This document shows positions 13,708-21,113 of a DNA stretch of 33,414 nucleotides, one piece after another. The stretch comes from Pseudooceanicola sediminis. GTDB taxonomy: Bacteria; Pseudomonadota; Alphaproteobacteria; Rhodobacterales; Rhodobacteraceae. The stretch spans positions 1 through 33,414 of the forward strand of contig NZ_QWJJ01000025.1 of assembly GCF_003575965.1 (NCBI RefSeq). The letters run 5' to 3'. Below the pieces are notes generated by a model that was not told the DNA's origin, ran no database searches, and worked only from the letters and a program-made list of their open reading frames with translations. Position 1 is the first letter of the stretch, and the number at the start of each line of letters is the position of its first letter. The position numbers and the translations under genes are program-made.

Positions 13708-15113
13708 AGCGCAGCGACATCACCCTCCACGCCCGTCACCGCGACAAGCTGCAGGCGCTGCTCGCGCACCCCCGTGGGCACGAGGGCGCCGCCTACATGC
13801 TGCTCGGCAAAAGCGAGATCGCGCAGGACCCCTGGGACCTCGAGCCGCGGACCCGTTACACCTCCTACGAGGTCATCGCGATCCCGCAGGAGGACCGCGT
13901 CGATGCCAGCGACAAGCACGTCACCTGGAATACCAACTCCTTCGCCCAGCTCTGTCGCCGGGCCAAGGAGGAAGGCCTGGTGCCGGCGATCGTTCATAGT
14001 CACCCGGGAGGCTTCGACGGTTTCTCGGACCAGGACGATCGCAACGAGCGCGACCTCTTCACCATGGCTCGGAACCGTAACGGCGAGGGGACACGCTTGG
14101 TGAGCGTCGTGCAAGTCGGTGACGGCCTCTACCGGGCACGGGTCTGGGAAGACGACATGGCACCCTTGCCCTGTCACCGCGTGACCGTCATCGGCATTCG
14201 GCTCGAGATCCAGTCGACCGACGTGCCGACCCCGTCGGAAGCCTTGGCCCGGCAGGCACTGGCCTTCGGGCCGGAGGTCAACGGACTCCTCAAACAGCTC
14301 TCCGTTGCCGTGGTCGGCTGCGGCGGCACCGGCAGCCCGGTGGTCCATCTCCTCGCTCGCCTCGGCGTGGGGCGCATCTTGGTCATCGACGATGACGTGG
14401 TCGAGCATTCCAACCTGAACCGCCTGTATGGCGCGACCCGAAAGGATGCCGAAAACGCGGTGCCCAAGGTCGACGTCATGGCGCGCGAGGTGACGATGAT
14501 GGGCCTCGACGTCGAGATCCGGTCGATGAACGGCTGGGTGGATGCGCCGCATATCCGTGACGCGCTGAAATCCTGCGACGTCATCTTCGGATGCACGGAC
14601 GATCACGCCGGGCGCCTCTACCTGAACCGCGTGGCGCACTTCTACCTGATCCCGGTCATCGATGTCGGGCTGGTCCTCATGCCCCGTGACGATGGTGAGC
14701 CCGGCCTCCTCGAGATGGCCGCGCGGGTCAGCGTGCTGTTTCCCACGTCGGCGTGCCACGGCTGCCGCGGCACAGTCGATCGCGTCAGGGCTCGCGAGGA
14801 GGACCTCCAGCGATCGGACCCCGCCGAATATGAACGGCAGAAGACCGAAGCCTACGTCCGCGGCGGAGGTAATCCCGCGCCGGCCGTCGTGACCTTCACC
14901 TCCGAGGCCGCCACCATGGCAGTGAACGAACTTCTTGCCGGTCTCGTCGACTTCCGCGGCGGCGGTGGATGGACATGGCAACGCTATCGCAAGCTCGACA
15001 AGGGTTTAGAGCGTTCGCAGGCGGCGCAGCCCCGGTCCGACTGCCCGGTCTGCGGCAGCGAGGAATACTGGGGTCTCGGCGACATCGATCCGTTCCTGGA
15101 TCGCATCGGGTGA
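13704..15113 (+). CDS. JAB protease-ThiF/E1 fusion
   Basis: A 469-residue fusion. Residues ~1-160 are a JAB/JAMM metallopeptidase: E27 (GHEGAAYM) and HSHP-x6-SDQD (H98, H100, S108, D111). Residues ~180-430 are a ThiF/E1 adenylating domain: GCGGTG at 206-211, VIDDDVVEHSNLNR with R240, K255, and FGCTDDHAGR. Two CxxC pairs (C351/C354 and C447/C450) fit the structural zinc of MoeB-like enzymes. No cysteine lies between them, where an E1 catalytic Cys would be expected. JAB domains remove or trim ubiquitin-like tags, so one polypeptide could both activate and remove the tag. The start at 13704 overlaps the E2 stop. Confidence 0.88.
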   Translation: MKRSDITLHARHRDKLQALLAHPRGHEGAAYMLLGKSEIAQDPWDLEPRTRYTSYEVIAIPQEDRVDASDKHVTWNTNSFAQLCRRAKEEGLVPAIVHSHPGGFDGFSDQDDRNERDLFTMARNRNGEGTRLVSVVQVGDGLYRARVWEDDMAPLPCHRVTVIGIRLEIQSTDVPTPSEALARQALAFGPEVNGLLKQLSVAVVGCGGTGSPVVHLLARLGVGRILVIDDDVVEHSNLNRLYGATRKDAENAVPKVDVMAREVTMMGLDVEIRSMNGWVDAPHIRDALKSCDVIFGCTDDHAGRLYLNRVAHFYLIPVIDVGLVLMPRDDGEPGLLEMAARVSVLFPTSACHGCRGTVDRVRAREEDLQRSDPAEYERQKTEAYVRGGGNPAPAVVTFTSEAATMAVNELLAGLVDFRGGGGWTWQRYRKLDKGLERSQAAQPRSDCPVCGSEEYWGLGDIDPFLDRIG

Positions 15114-15118
15114 GCGGG

Positions 15119-15478
15119 ATGATGATCGACATTCTGCGGAAGAGCCTCGAGCTCTTCCGCCTCATTCCACGAAGTGATCTGCTTGCCAGGGTAACACCCA
15201 CACACCCGACGCCGGATCAGATCGTGCCGGGGGAGATGACCATCGTGCGCGATGGCGTCGACAAATGGGCCTGCTTCCACTGCCCTGGTGGGTGCGGCGA
15301 GACCATCAAACTGTCCCTCAGCAAGAACCGGAGGCCCAGGTGGACGGCCATGTCAGACTGGCTGAGGCGCCCGACCATCTCGCCGTCGGTCCGCCAGACG
15401 AACGAATGCCGGTGTCACTTCTGGATCCGGCAGGGGCGGATTGACTGGTGCAAGGACAGCGGCCCCGGGGCGGGATAA
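15119..15478 (+). CDS. DUF6527 protein, fourth gene of ubiquitin-like operon
   Basis: A 119-residue protein with the DUF6527 pattern: WACFHCPGGCGE (C52, C55, C59), then RWTAMSDWLRRPTISPSV, and CRCHFWIRQGRIDWC. The conserved PTISPSV serines and the His of CHFW look like a catalytic pair, and as I recall this family is reported to act as a serine protease linked to bacterial ubiquitin-like operons, perhaps trimming the Ubl tail. Here that would mean removing the two residues after GG. The start at 15119 (MMID) is 5 bases after the E1 stop. It is probably the last gene of the operon. Confidence 0.8.
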   Translation: MMIDILRKSLELFRLIPRSDLLARVTPTHPTPDQIVPGEMTIVRDGVDKWACFHCPGGCGETIKLSLSKNRRPRWTAMSDWLRRPTISPSVRQTNECRCHFWIRQGRIDWCKDSGPGAG

Positions 15479-15487
15479 CAGTCGAGC

Positions 15488-15502
15488 GTTCGGGTTGCGT
15501 TC
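15488..15502 (+). promoter_or_regulatory. GTTC-N7-GTTC match upstream of XRE gene
   Basis: GTTC at 15488-15491 and 15499-15502 with a GC-rich 7-bp spacer, 58 bp before the XRE gene. It fits the LexA core motif, but about one such match is expected by chance in a window this size and no promoter can be aligned with it, so this is weak evidence. Confidence 0.25.
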
Positions 15503-15560
15503 GGGGCCCCCCCAGAGCCGGCGTGCCATGCTATTCCTGTCAGCAACATGGAGTGATCTG

Positions 15561-16247
15561 ATGGAAACGATGGAACGAGACGCCGAGTATATCGCCAACC
15601 AGTGCAAGTATATCCGCAAGATGTTCTCTCTAACCCAGGAGAACCTTGCGGACACCTCCGGGTTGACGGTCCGCACGATCCAGAAGGTGGAAAGCGGACG
15701 GCACGTGCCCGAGGTGCAGACCTTGCGAAGCCTCGCGCGCGGCCTCGGGTTCGACATCAAGGTCTTCTCCAAGCCCACCCCCGAGGAGGAGAAGCGCCAG
15801 CAGGAAGAAATGGAGCGCGCGCTGAAAAAGACGGTGCTTGTGCCCACGTCCCCCATCAGGAAGCCCAACGACTTCTATTCCCGTAACCGCGAATGGCACG
15901 GGCTCCTGATCAACGCCGGCGCGGTGGAGGCCGGCAATGCCCTCGAACTGACTGCCGCGATTTCGGACTGGATGACCGATCTGGACGGGATCTGGGATAT
16001 GAGCAGCGCCGGCCAGCGGCTTGAGTATTCGGCCGCGATCTCTGCGCTGTGTCTCGAGTTGGAGGGCCTCGGATATCTCATGCACTTCGGTCACTTCCGA
16101 CAGCAGCACATGCACGACAAGGGGATGATCCTGGATATCGGGATGATCACCTTTCTTCCGAAGGCCGGCCACGACGGCGTCCGCTACGGCATCGTCACCC
16201 TGGAAGACCCGTGGGAGGTTCCAGAACAGGATCGCCCCAAGCTGTGA
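15561..16247 (+). CDS. XRE-family regulator with novel C-terminal domain
   Basis: A 228-residue protein. Residues ~12-70 are a classic Cro/C1-type helix-turn-helix (RKMFSLTQENLADTSGLTVR, then TIQKVESGRHVPEVQTL). After a charged linker (EEEKRQQEEMERALKK) comes a ~120-residue domain I do not recognise, helical (EAGNALELTAAISDWMTDL) and ending in mixed strand (DIGMITFLPKAG). The start at 15561 has GGAG upstream and removes a 40-residue extension with poor coding character. It lies 82 bp after the ubiquitin-like operon on the same strand. It may repress that operon and be an ImmA/IrrE substrate, as XRE repressors often are; that link is inference. Confidence 0.82.
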   Translation: METMERDAEYIANQCKYIRKMFSLTQENLADTSGLTVRTIQKVESGRHVPEVQTLRSLARGLGFDIKVFSKPTPEEEKRQQEEMERALKKTVLVPTSPIRKPNDFYSRNREWHGLLINAGAVEAGNALELTAAISDWMTDLDGIWDMSSAGQRLEYSAAISALCLELEGLGYLMHFGHFRQQHMHDKGMILDIGMITFLPKAGHDGVRYGIVTLEDPWEVPEQDRPKL

Positions 16248-16303
16248 TTTGTTCTCGACGGGCCTCTCTGTCTGGTCATGACCATCATCTGCACGTCTGT
16301 CGC

Positions 16304-16337
16304 AGGCCTGGCCATATCGGCCGGGCCTCTACTTTTC
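16304..16337 (+). terminator. Intrinsic terminator after XRE gene
   Basis: Arms AGGCCTGGCC (16304-16313) and GGCCGGGCCT (16319-16328) pair with one mismatch around a 5-base loop, followed by CTACTTTTC. It lies between convergent genes and its downstream edge touches the stop codon of the minus-strand gene at 16329. Confidence 0.65.
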
Positions 16338-16784
16338 AGAGCTGACCGTCATGAGACGACAGGCGAGCTCACGGTCGCCCCATCGGGCCGCGAAGGCCTC
16401 GCTTGTCGAGAACCAGCCGCCATCGTCGCCCTGGCCGTGGTTGGCCCCCATACAGGAACACTGGCACTCATGGCCGATGGCGTTCATGCAGGCCGGAGCG
16501 CAGATCTCCTGCTCCCGGTAGGGTTGGATGACATAGATCAGGCCCCAGCGGCGAAGACAGCGGTTCACGAGGTCATTGAACCATGCCTTGGGACTCTCCC
16601 AGCATCCCAGTGCCGAGTTCCAGCTTGGCCGGATACGCCGGCCATTCCTGAGCCAGGCATAGTTGTCGTCCGCATAAGGAAGGCGGACCCTGACCCGTTC
16701 GCCCTTGCCGTCACGGCGAAGCGCGACAGGGATTGTCTTCTGGTTCCATGCCGCCTTCAGGCGGCCTTCGTCCTGTATCGTCAT
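16329..16784 (-). CDS. Cys-rich protein of unknown function
   Basis: A 151-residue protein. The first half is basic with WNQKTIPVALRRDGKGERVR and RLPYADDNYAWLRNGRRIRP, then WNSALGCWESPKAWFNDLVN. The second half has a tight cysteine and histidine cluster, CAPACMNAIGHECQCSCMGANHG, cut here as CAPACMNAIGHECQCSCMG, that could bind zinc or an iron-sulfur cluster. The tail contains WFSTSEAFAARWGDREL. I do not recognise a named family. The start has only a weak ribosome site. The upstream 183 bp (16785-16967) are AT-rich and hold no visible gene. Confidence 0.7.
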   Translation of the reverse strand: MTIQDEGRLKAAWNQKTIPVALRRDGKGERVRVRLPYADDNYAWLRNGRRIRPSWNSALGCWESPKAWFNDLVNRCLRRWGLIYVIQPYREQEICAPACMNAIGHECQCSCMGANHGQGDDGGWFSTSEAFAARWGDRELACRLMTVSSEK

Positions 16785-16967
16785 GCTCGTTGCAGCTCAA
16801 ACAGGCTGAATCCGGGGAAGCATTCTCAATAAAGCGCTACTTGGAGCTATTTTACCGCGCTGGTTTTTTCAGATTCTTAGCTAGCCCGATTCAAATATCA
16901 ATAGGGCAAAAAAATTACATAAAACGAATTATCGGATTTTTTATAAATTGTTGTTTTCATGCAATTT

Positions 16968-18080
16968 TTATTCACTCCAGTCGAGTTTCAACCAGTATCG
17001 CGTGTGCCTCCGCTCGCCGGTTCGAGCGAGCACGCCCTTCTCGACCAGATCCTGCAGATCGCGGGTCGCGGTCGCGCGTGAGGTTCCGGTGATCTTGAGG
17101 TAGTTGTCGGCGCTGAGGCCGCCTTTGAAACCGCCAGGGCCTTCCCGCAACATTCGAGCGATGGCCTTGGCCTGGCGTTCGTTCAAGTGGTCTCTGTGAC
17201 GATCGTAGAAGTGTGCCTTGCTGATGAAGAAGCCGACGCGGTCGAGTGTTGCCTGTTGGGCTTTCAAGACAACTTCCGCGAACCAGACGAGCCAATCGGT
17301 CACATCGAGCGTTTTTTGATGCTGCTCGAGCTGGTCGTAGTATGCCTTGCGCTGCTTCTCGATGGTGAAGGCGAGCGAGATGAGGGTCGGCTGGCCAATA
17401 TTCTGCGCCAGCGACTTTTCAGCGAGGGCGCGACCCAAGCGTCCGTTGCCGTCTTCGAATGGGTGGATGCTCTCGAAATAGAGGTGGCTTAGCCCTGCGC
17501 GCGTCAGCGCTGGAAGCGGCTCTGCTCCCCCCGGCCCGGTCTTGTTGTACCAATCCGCGTATCGCTCCATCTCAGGCATGACCCGCTCCGAGGGCGGCGC
17601 TTCGAAATGGATCGTGGGCCGGTCAAGGCGGCCGGAAACGATTTGCATCGCCTCGGCGTGTTGTCGGTAGGCCCCGATGGTTTCCAACCGACTGTCATGG
17701 GACAGGAGCATTCGATGCCAGCGGTACAGCGTCTCATGGGTCAGCGGCTCTGCAAAACTGGAATAGACGTCGACCATCATTTCCGCGACGCCCTGTTCGC
17801 GCGGTTTGGCAGGGTAGCTGTCCGGATCGAGGCCCAGATGGCGGCGCAACGAAGACTGGACACTGAGCCGGTCGAGGATTTCACCCTCGATGGCGCTCGT
17901 CTGCATTGCTTCCTCGCTGAGCAGTTCGATGCGGAGTTGCTCGCGCTCCGGCTGGCTGACATGATGGACCGCGCCGAGGATTTCTCCGGACGACAGCAGG
18001 AACGTCTGCTCAAACGGCTCCAGCGCGGAGGCGTCATACCGGAAATCCGGCCAATCAGGCAGCGTCCAGTTCCAAGCCAT
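16968..18080 (-). CDS. Fic AMPylase with DUF4172 and winged helix
   Basis: A 370-residue three-domain Fic protein. The N-terminal DUF4172-type domain (from WNWTLPDWPDFRYD) includes the inhibitory helix T61-S-A-I-E65-G66, matching (S/T)xxxE(G/N). The Fic core motif HPFEDGNGRLGR is at 206-217, with catalytic H206. The C-terminal winged helix from ~318 has LSADNYLKITGTSRATATRD. Fic enzymes attach AMP to target hydroxyls; the inhibitory Glu keeps them off until displaced. A 10-bp-arm palindrome touches the start codon, which suggests self-repression through the winged helix. All key residues are present, so it should be active. Confidence 0.92.
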   Translation of the reverse strand: MAWNWTLPDWPDFRYDASALEPFEQTFLLSSGEILGAVHHVSQPEREQLRIELLSEEAMQTSAIEGEILDRLSVQSSLRRHLGLDPDSYPAKPREQGVAEMMVDVYSSFAEPLTHETLYRWHRMLLSHDSRLETIGAYRQHAEAMQIVSGRLDRPTIHFEAPPSERVMPEMERYADWYNKTGPGGAEPLPALTRAGLSHLYFESIHPFEDGNGRLGRALAEKSLAQNIGQPTLISLAFTIEKQRKAYYDQLEQHQKTLDVTDWLVWFAEVVLKAQQATLDRVGFFISKAHFYDRHRDHLNERQAKAIARMLREGPGGFKGGLSADNYLKITGTSRATATRDLQDLVEKGVLARTGERRHTRYWLKLDWSE

Positions 18081-18107
18081 GAGTTATAGATATCCTTTCT
18101 ATAACTC
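18081..18107 (-). promoter_or_regulatory. Palindromic operator at fic start
   Basis: Perfect 10-bp arms, GAGTTATAGA (18081-18090) and TCTATAACTC (18098-18107), with a 7-bp spacer. It begins at the base next to the fic ATG and covers the likely -10 to ribosome-binding region. No SD-like sequence other than AAAGGA in its spacer is seen. Confidence 0.65.
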
Positions 18108-18200
18108 ACAGATAGATCACTTTTGAGGCATAGAAGTCAACTCTATCGCTCAAAGGACCTGCGGGATGGGATGACCCACAAACCGACGCGAGGCCTTGAG

Positions 18201-18440
18201 CTAGGCCTTTTCAAGGTGCGTCAGATCTTGCTGACGCGGTCTGGGGGTCTTCGGATCGACTGGGTTCTGTTCCGTCGCTTGAATGAATGGTTCATAGCGA
18301 ACGTCCGCCATGGCGCCGTCGAACCAGGCAGGCTGCACGTCGCCATTGTTCCATTGGTACAGGTAGCCAACCAGATTTTCAGATGTCTTGCAGAGGATGC
18401 GCATGATCGGTTCGCCAGTCAGGCGGGGCTTCGTGTTCAT
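18201..18440 (-). CDS. Small protein of unknown function
   Basis: A 79-residue protein starting MNTKPRLTGEPIMRILCKTS. The start is well supported by TTAGGAGG seven bases upstream. The core, NLVGYLYQWNNGDVQPAWFDG followed by RYEPF, looks like a small beta-rich domain; the C-terminus is basic and disordered (PKTPRPRQQDL). I recognise no family and see no catalytic residues. It stands alone between the fic operator and the virC2-like gene; 161 bp to each side hold no other gene. Confidence 0.6.
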   Translation of the reverse strand: MNTKPRLTGEPIMRILCKTSENLVGYLYQWNNGDVQPAWFDGAMADVRYEPFIQATEQNPVDPKTPRPRQQDLTHLEKA

Positions 18441-18601
18441 AATGCGTTCCTCCTAAATGGACCTCGTAACTCGTCACCACTGAGGTCTGAAAATCTATAT
18501 GACGCTCAATAGCGCCACGTTTTCCGCAACTGCAAGGCGAGCTTCTGCCGTTGGGCGAAAATCCACCGGCGAAATGCAAGTTATCTTTTCAGATAGATCT
18601 C

Positions 18602-19264
18602 TTACGGTGTGTGCTGCTCATGCGGCGATGCAGCGCGAACGGCAATTTCTTCCAAGATTTTGTCGATCTCGCCCCATATGCGTGGTTCCACTTGGCCGCG
18701 GATCAGAGCCCATTTACTCAAGACGTCGAGGGGGTCGTGGTCCCGAAGGAGCATACCCAGGCTGGCCGCATCGACTGCCAGTGATGTCCGGGCCTGCCAC
18801 TGCGTGTTTCGAGTGCGCCGCTCCTCAGCAATTGGCGCGAAGACCGGCGACAGTTGCCAGCCTTTGACTGCACGGCGCAGGGCGGCACGCACCACATGTG
18901 CCGGCTCAACACCACAAGTTTCCAGCGCTGCTTCCTGTCGTTCGAGTGCGTTGACCCTGATGTCGATCTTCCGGGTCGGGCTCAAAGCTCGTGCCGAAAC
19001 GGGAGCTCTCAGGCTGGTATGCGGGTCAGAGCTTTCCGCGGTGACTTGGTGCGGCGCCACGGCACTTTTCGGCGCACGCTCTGACTCGTGCCGATCAGCG
19101 CCAACGTCAGCGACTGGGGTGCCTGTCTTTGTTGCTGTGACCTGTACCTCTTCCTCCTTCTCGGGAACCTCGCGGTCACCCTGTTGCAGGGTGGCGGCGT
19201 AGGCTGGGTCGGGCCTAGTGATGGTCGGGATCTTCTTGCGCAATCGACTGTCCTCACGCAGCAA
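18602..19264 (-). CDS. VirC2-like protein beside oriT
   Basis: A ~220-residue protein following the VirC1/ParA-like gene. The N-terminal ~90 residues are charged and likely disordered (EVPEKEEEVQVTATKTG). The C-terminal half has a ribbon-helix-helix-like start, KIDIRVNALERQEAALETCG and then VVRAALRRAVKGW, and a second block, RTSLAVDAASLGMLLRDHDP. The layout resembles VirC2 of Ti plasmids, a DNA-binding protein that helps relaxase act at the border or oriT. The start is uncertain: TTG at 19264 overlaps the parA stop; an ATG at 19312 is also in frame. The VirC2 assignment rests on pattern and neighbour, not on a search. Confidence 0.55.
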   Translation of the reverse strand: MLREDSRLRKKIPTITRPDPAYAATLQQGDREVPEKEEEVQVTATKTGTPVADVGADRHESERAPKSAVAPHQVTAESSDPHTSLRAPVSARALSPTRKIDIRVNALERQEAALETCGVEPAHVVRAALRRAVKGWQLSPVFAPIAEERRTRNTQWQARTSLAVDAASLGMLLRDHDPLDVLSKWALIRGQVEPRIWGEIDKILEEIAVRAASPHEQHTP

Positions 19265-19973
19265 GAATGTTGTTGAGAATGTCCGTCGCCTCCTCAAGCG
19301 CCTCGACGACATGACGTACATGTGGACGCATAAGGGGGTTCGGATCGGATTGCTTTTCCAGCGCCAAGGCGTGGAGAAGCCCCTTCTGATCCATCTCCTT
19401 GTAAGTGTTTCGTCGCATCATGACGGTCTCAATCACCGGAAAACGGGTGAGCGCTTCTTCAATCAGGGCGGCGTCAGCACGGGTCGTTTTCGGGTCGACC
19501 ATGTTGAGGACGACGTGGTGGCGCGGAAGGCTGGAGGGGTCGTCAACACGGGATTTCAGTTTCTCAAACCAATCAGAAGTCTGCGCTCCGACATCGAAAT
19601 CAGACGTCGACAGCATGACGGGCGTCACGATGTGGTCCGCAAGCACCGCAATGCCGTCTGACCATTCGGCACCGACCCCTGCGGTATCGATGAAGATGAA
19701 GTCTGCCGTGCCTGCCATGTAGACCTGATTGATCTGATCCTCGACACCCGCCACGCTTTCGACGGTGACCGAGCAGAGAAGCGGCGAACTCAGCCCACCG
19801 GTTTCCGCCCGAGCATGCCAGGCACCGAGTACTCTCGTGCTGTCCGTGTCGATCAACATCACTCTGCGTCCGGCGGCGATCGCGGCGCTGATCAAGGCGC
19901 GCGAAAGCGTCGTTTTTCCACTGCCCCCTTTCCGGGCCATCGCTGCGATCACCACAAGATTTTCGTTCGGCAT
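19254..19973 (-). CDS. ParA/VirC1-like ATPase
   Basis: A 239-residue ParA-type ATPase. The deviant Walker A is K15-G-G-S-G-K-T21 (ARKGGSGKTTLSRAL). Walker A' is MLIDTDSTRVLGAW, and Walker B is FIFIDTAGVG. The ATG at 19973 has GCGGAGGATC immediately upstream, so the longer frame from 20033 is not used. Compared with plasmid-partition ParA it is short and lacks an N-terminal HTH. Its start, its later sequence (RRNTYKEMDQKGLLHAL) and the position beside relaxase genes resemble VirC1, which recruits relaxosomes to the VirD4 coupling protein at the pole. No clear ParB follows, which also favours a transfer role over partition. Confidence 0.82.
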   Translation of the reverse strand: MPNENLVVIAAMARKGGSGKTTLSRALISAAIAAGRRVMLIDTDSTRVLGAWHARAETGGLSSPLLCSVTVESVAGVEDQINQVYMAGTADFIFIDTAGVGAEWSDGIAVLADHIVTPVMLSTSDFDVGAQTSDWFEKLKSRVDDPSSLPRHHVVLNMVDPKTTRADAALIEEALTRFPVIETVMMRRNTYKEMDQKGLLHALALEKQSDPNPLMRPHVRHVVEALEEATDILNNILAA

Positions 19974-20149
19974 TCTGATCCTCCGCAAAAATAGTGAATC
20001 GCAACGATAATACCCAAATGTCGCTAAACGCATGAGGCGGAGGGGTCAAGCAGAAGTCGGGATGCGACCCGCGTTTGGCATGCAGCGGGCGGCGTTGTGC
20101 GATGACCGTGCGACGTCTGCCGTGGCGCCATCAGCATTCGCCGCGGGGC

Positions 20150-20500
20150 ATCACACACCCTCCAAGTGTCGGGATACGCTTGGCGATGCGCTTCGGACAG
20201 AATGCAGGTGACGGTTAGCGCGCTCCAGACGACGGGAGGCAGTCTCGCGTATGTCGTTCTGCGGGTGACGCGAGCCGGTTAGCACGCAGCAAAACCCGTC
20301 TTGCGGGGTGCAAGAGACGGGGCGCGAAAGACGCGATGCGCGATGCGGAGACCGCATCGCGTGGTGCAATGAGCGCGACGCGCGATCCATTTGACAAAGG
20401 ACGGAAAATCGCCCCTGCAGGGCGATTTTCTACATTGAGTACAAGCCCTTATGGTCGACTCCACTTGCGTTGGGAGTCGGCGGGCTTGTACGAAGTTGGC
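20150..20500. other. Candidate oriT region
   Basis: The 552-bp gap between the divergent virC1-like and mobC genes has no believable gene but several hairpins: CCCGTCTTGC/GCAAGAGACGGG (20295-20304/20310-20321, 2-nt bulge); CGCGATGCGG/CCGCATCGCG (20339-20348/20352-20361); GAAAATCGCCC/GGGCGATTTTC (20404-20414/20420-20430); and a two-layer hairpin with outer arms GTACAAGCCC/GGGCTTGTAC (20439-20448/20482-20491) and inner arms CGACTCC/GGAGTCG (20456-20462/20473-20479). Repeats of GACGCG are scattered through it. Position just upstream of mobC and relaxase is standard for oriT. I cannot place the nick site; CCCTGCA at 20413-20419 is only a loose match to the MOBP nick core. Confidence 0.55.
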
Positions 20501-20525
20501 AAGAAATAGGAACGTTAACTTCAAA

Positions 20526-21113
20526 ATGCCCCGCCGCCGCAGACTGTCAGTGATCGAACGATCGACCATCTCCCAAGAGCGCCGGAACGGCGTCTCCGCG
20601 GTGTCGTTGGCAGCCCGCTACGATGTCAGCCTGAAGACGATCTACAACGTGGTGAACCACTGGGATGAGCGTCAGACAGCGAACGGCAGCCGATCGCGGG
20701 TTGTGGGGATCCGGGTCTCGGACGACGACCTGCGCCGGTTCGACGCGGCGCTGTCGCGGCGCGGGATTGCGCACCGCTCGGATGCCATGCGCCGCCTGAT
20801 GCTGGCGGCCGAAGGTGTTTTCCTGCCCGACGACGAGATGTGTGACGAGTTGCGCAACCTCGGCGCCGCGCTCAACCGGGTCGGCAACAACGTGAACCAG
20901 ATCGCGCGACGTCTGAACGAGGCCAAGGTGCGGGGCGAGAGACTGTCCTACCCGGCCTCAAGTCACCGTGACGTCCGCGCCCTTGCGGGTCTGGTCTTCG
21001 ATCTGGCCGACCAGGTCCAGGAGATGTCGCGTGCGCGGCGCAGCGTGCTGGACCTTGAGATCAGCTCTGCCCTGGCGGGCCTCGCCGAGAGGAATGAGAA
21101 TGGCGCGGAGTGA
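20526..21113 (+). CDS. mobC: MobC-type relaxosome accessory protein
   Basis: A 195-residue DNA-binding protein. The N-terminal ~50 residues form a helix-turn-helix (SQERRNGVSAVSLAARYDVS, then LKTIYNVVNHW). Next is a ribbon-helix-helix-like part, VVGIRVSDDDLRRFDAALSR. The C-terminal MobC domain has the signature LGAALNRVGNNVNQIARRLN. MobC proteins bind oriT and melt DNA around the nick site so that relaxase can cut. The start at 20526 is taken because the upstream extension would run through the oriT hairpin; no strong ribosome site is seen. The 3' end overlaps the relaxase gene by 14 bases, the usual mobC-relaxase coupling. Confidence 0.85.
   Translation: MPRRRRLSVIERSTISQERRNGVSAVSLAARYDVSLKTIYNVVNHWDERQTANGSRSRVVGIRVSDDDLRRFDAALSRRGIAHRSDAMRRLMLAAEGVFLPDDEMCDELRNLGAALNRVGNNVNQIARRLNEAKVRGERLSYPASSHRDVRALAGLVFDLADQVQEMSRARRSVLDLEISSALAGLAERNENGAE

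Noticed and set aside
13521-14981. 486-codon minus-strand ORF
   Set aside because: Shadow of the JAB-E1 gene; no motif, and the + strand frame has clear catalytic signatures.
16811-16967. AT-rich gap downstream of fic, checked for a terminator or small gene
   Set aside because: Only a 6-bp AAATTG/CAATTT repeat; no convincing terminator or ORF.
20151-20390. 79-codon minus-strand ORF in the virC1-mobC gap
   Set aside because: Arg/Ser/His-rich, low-complexity translation of the hairpin and GACGCG-repeat DNA; no ribosome site; better explained as oriT.
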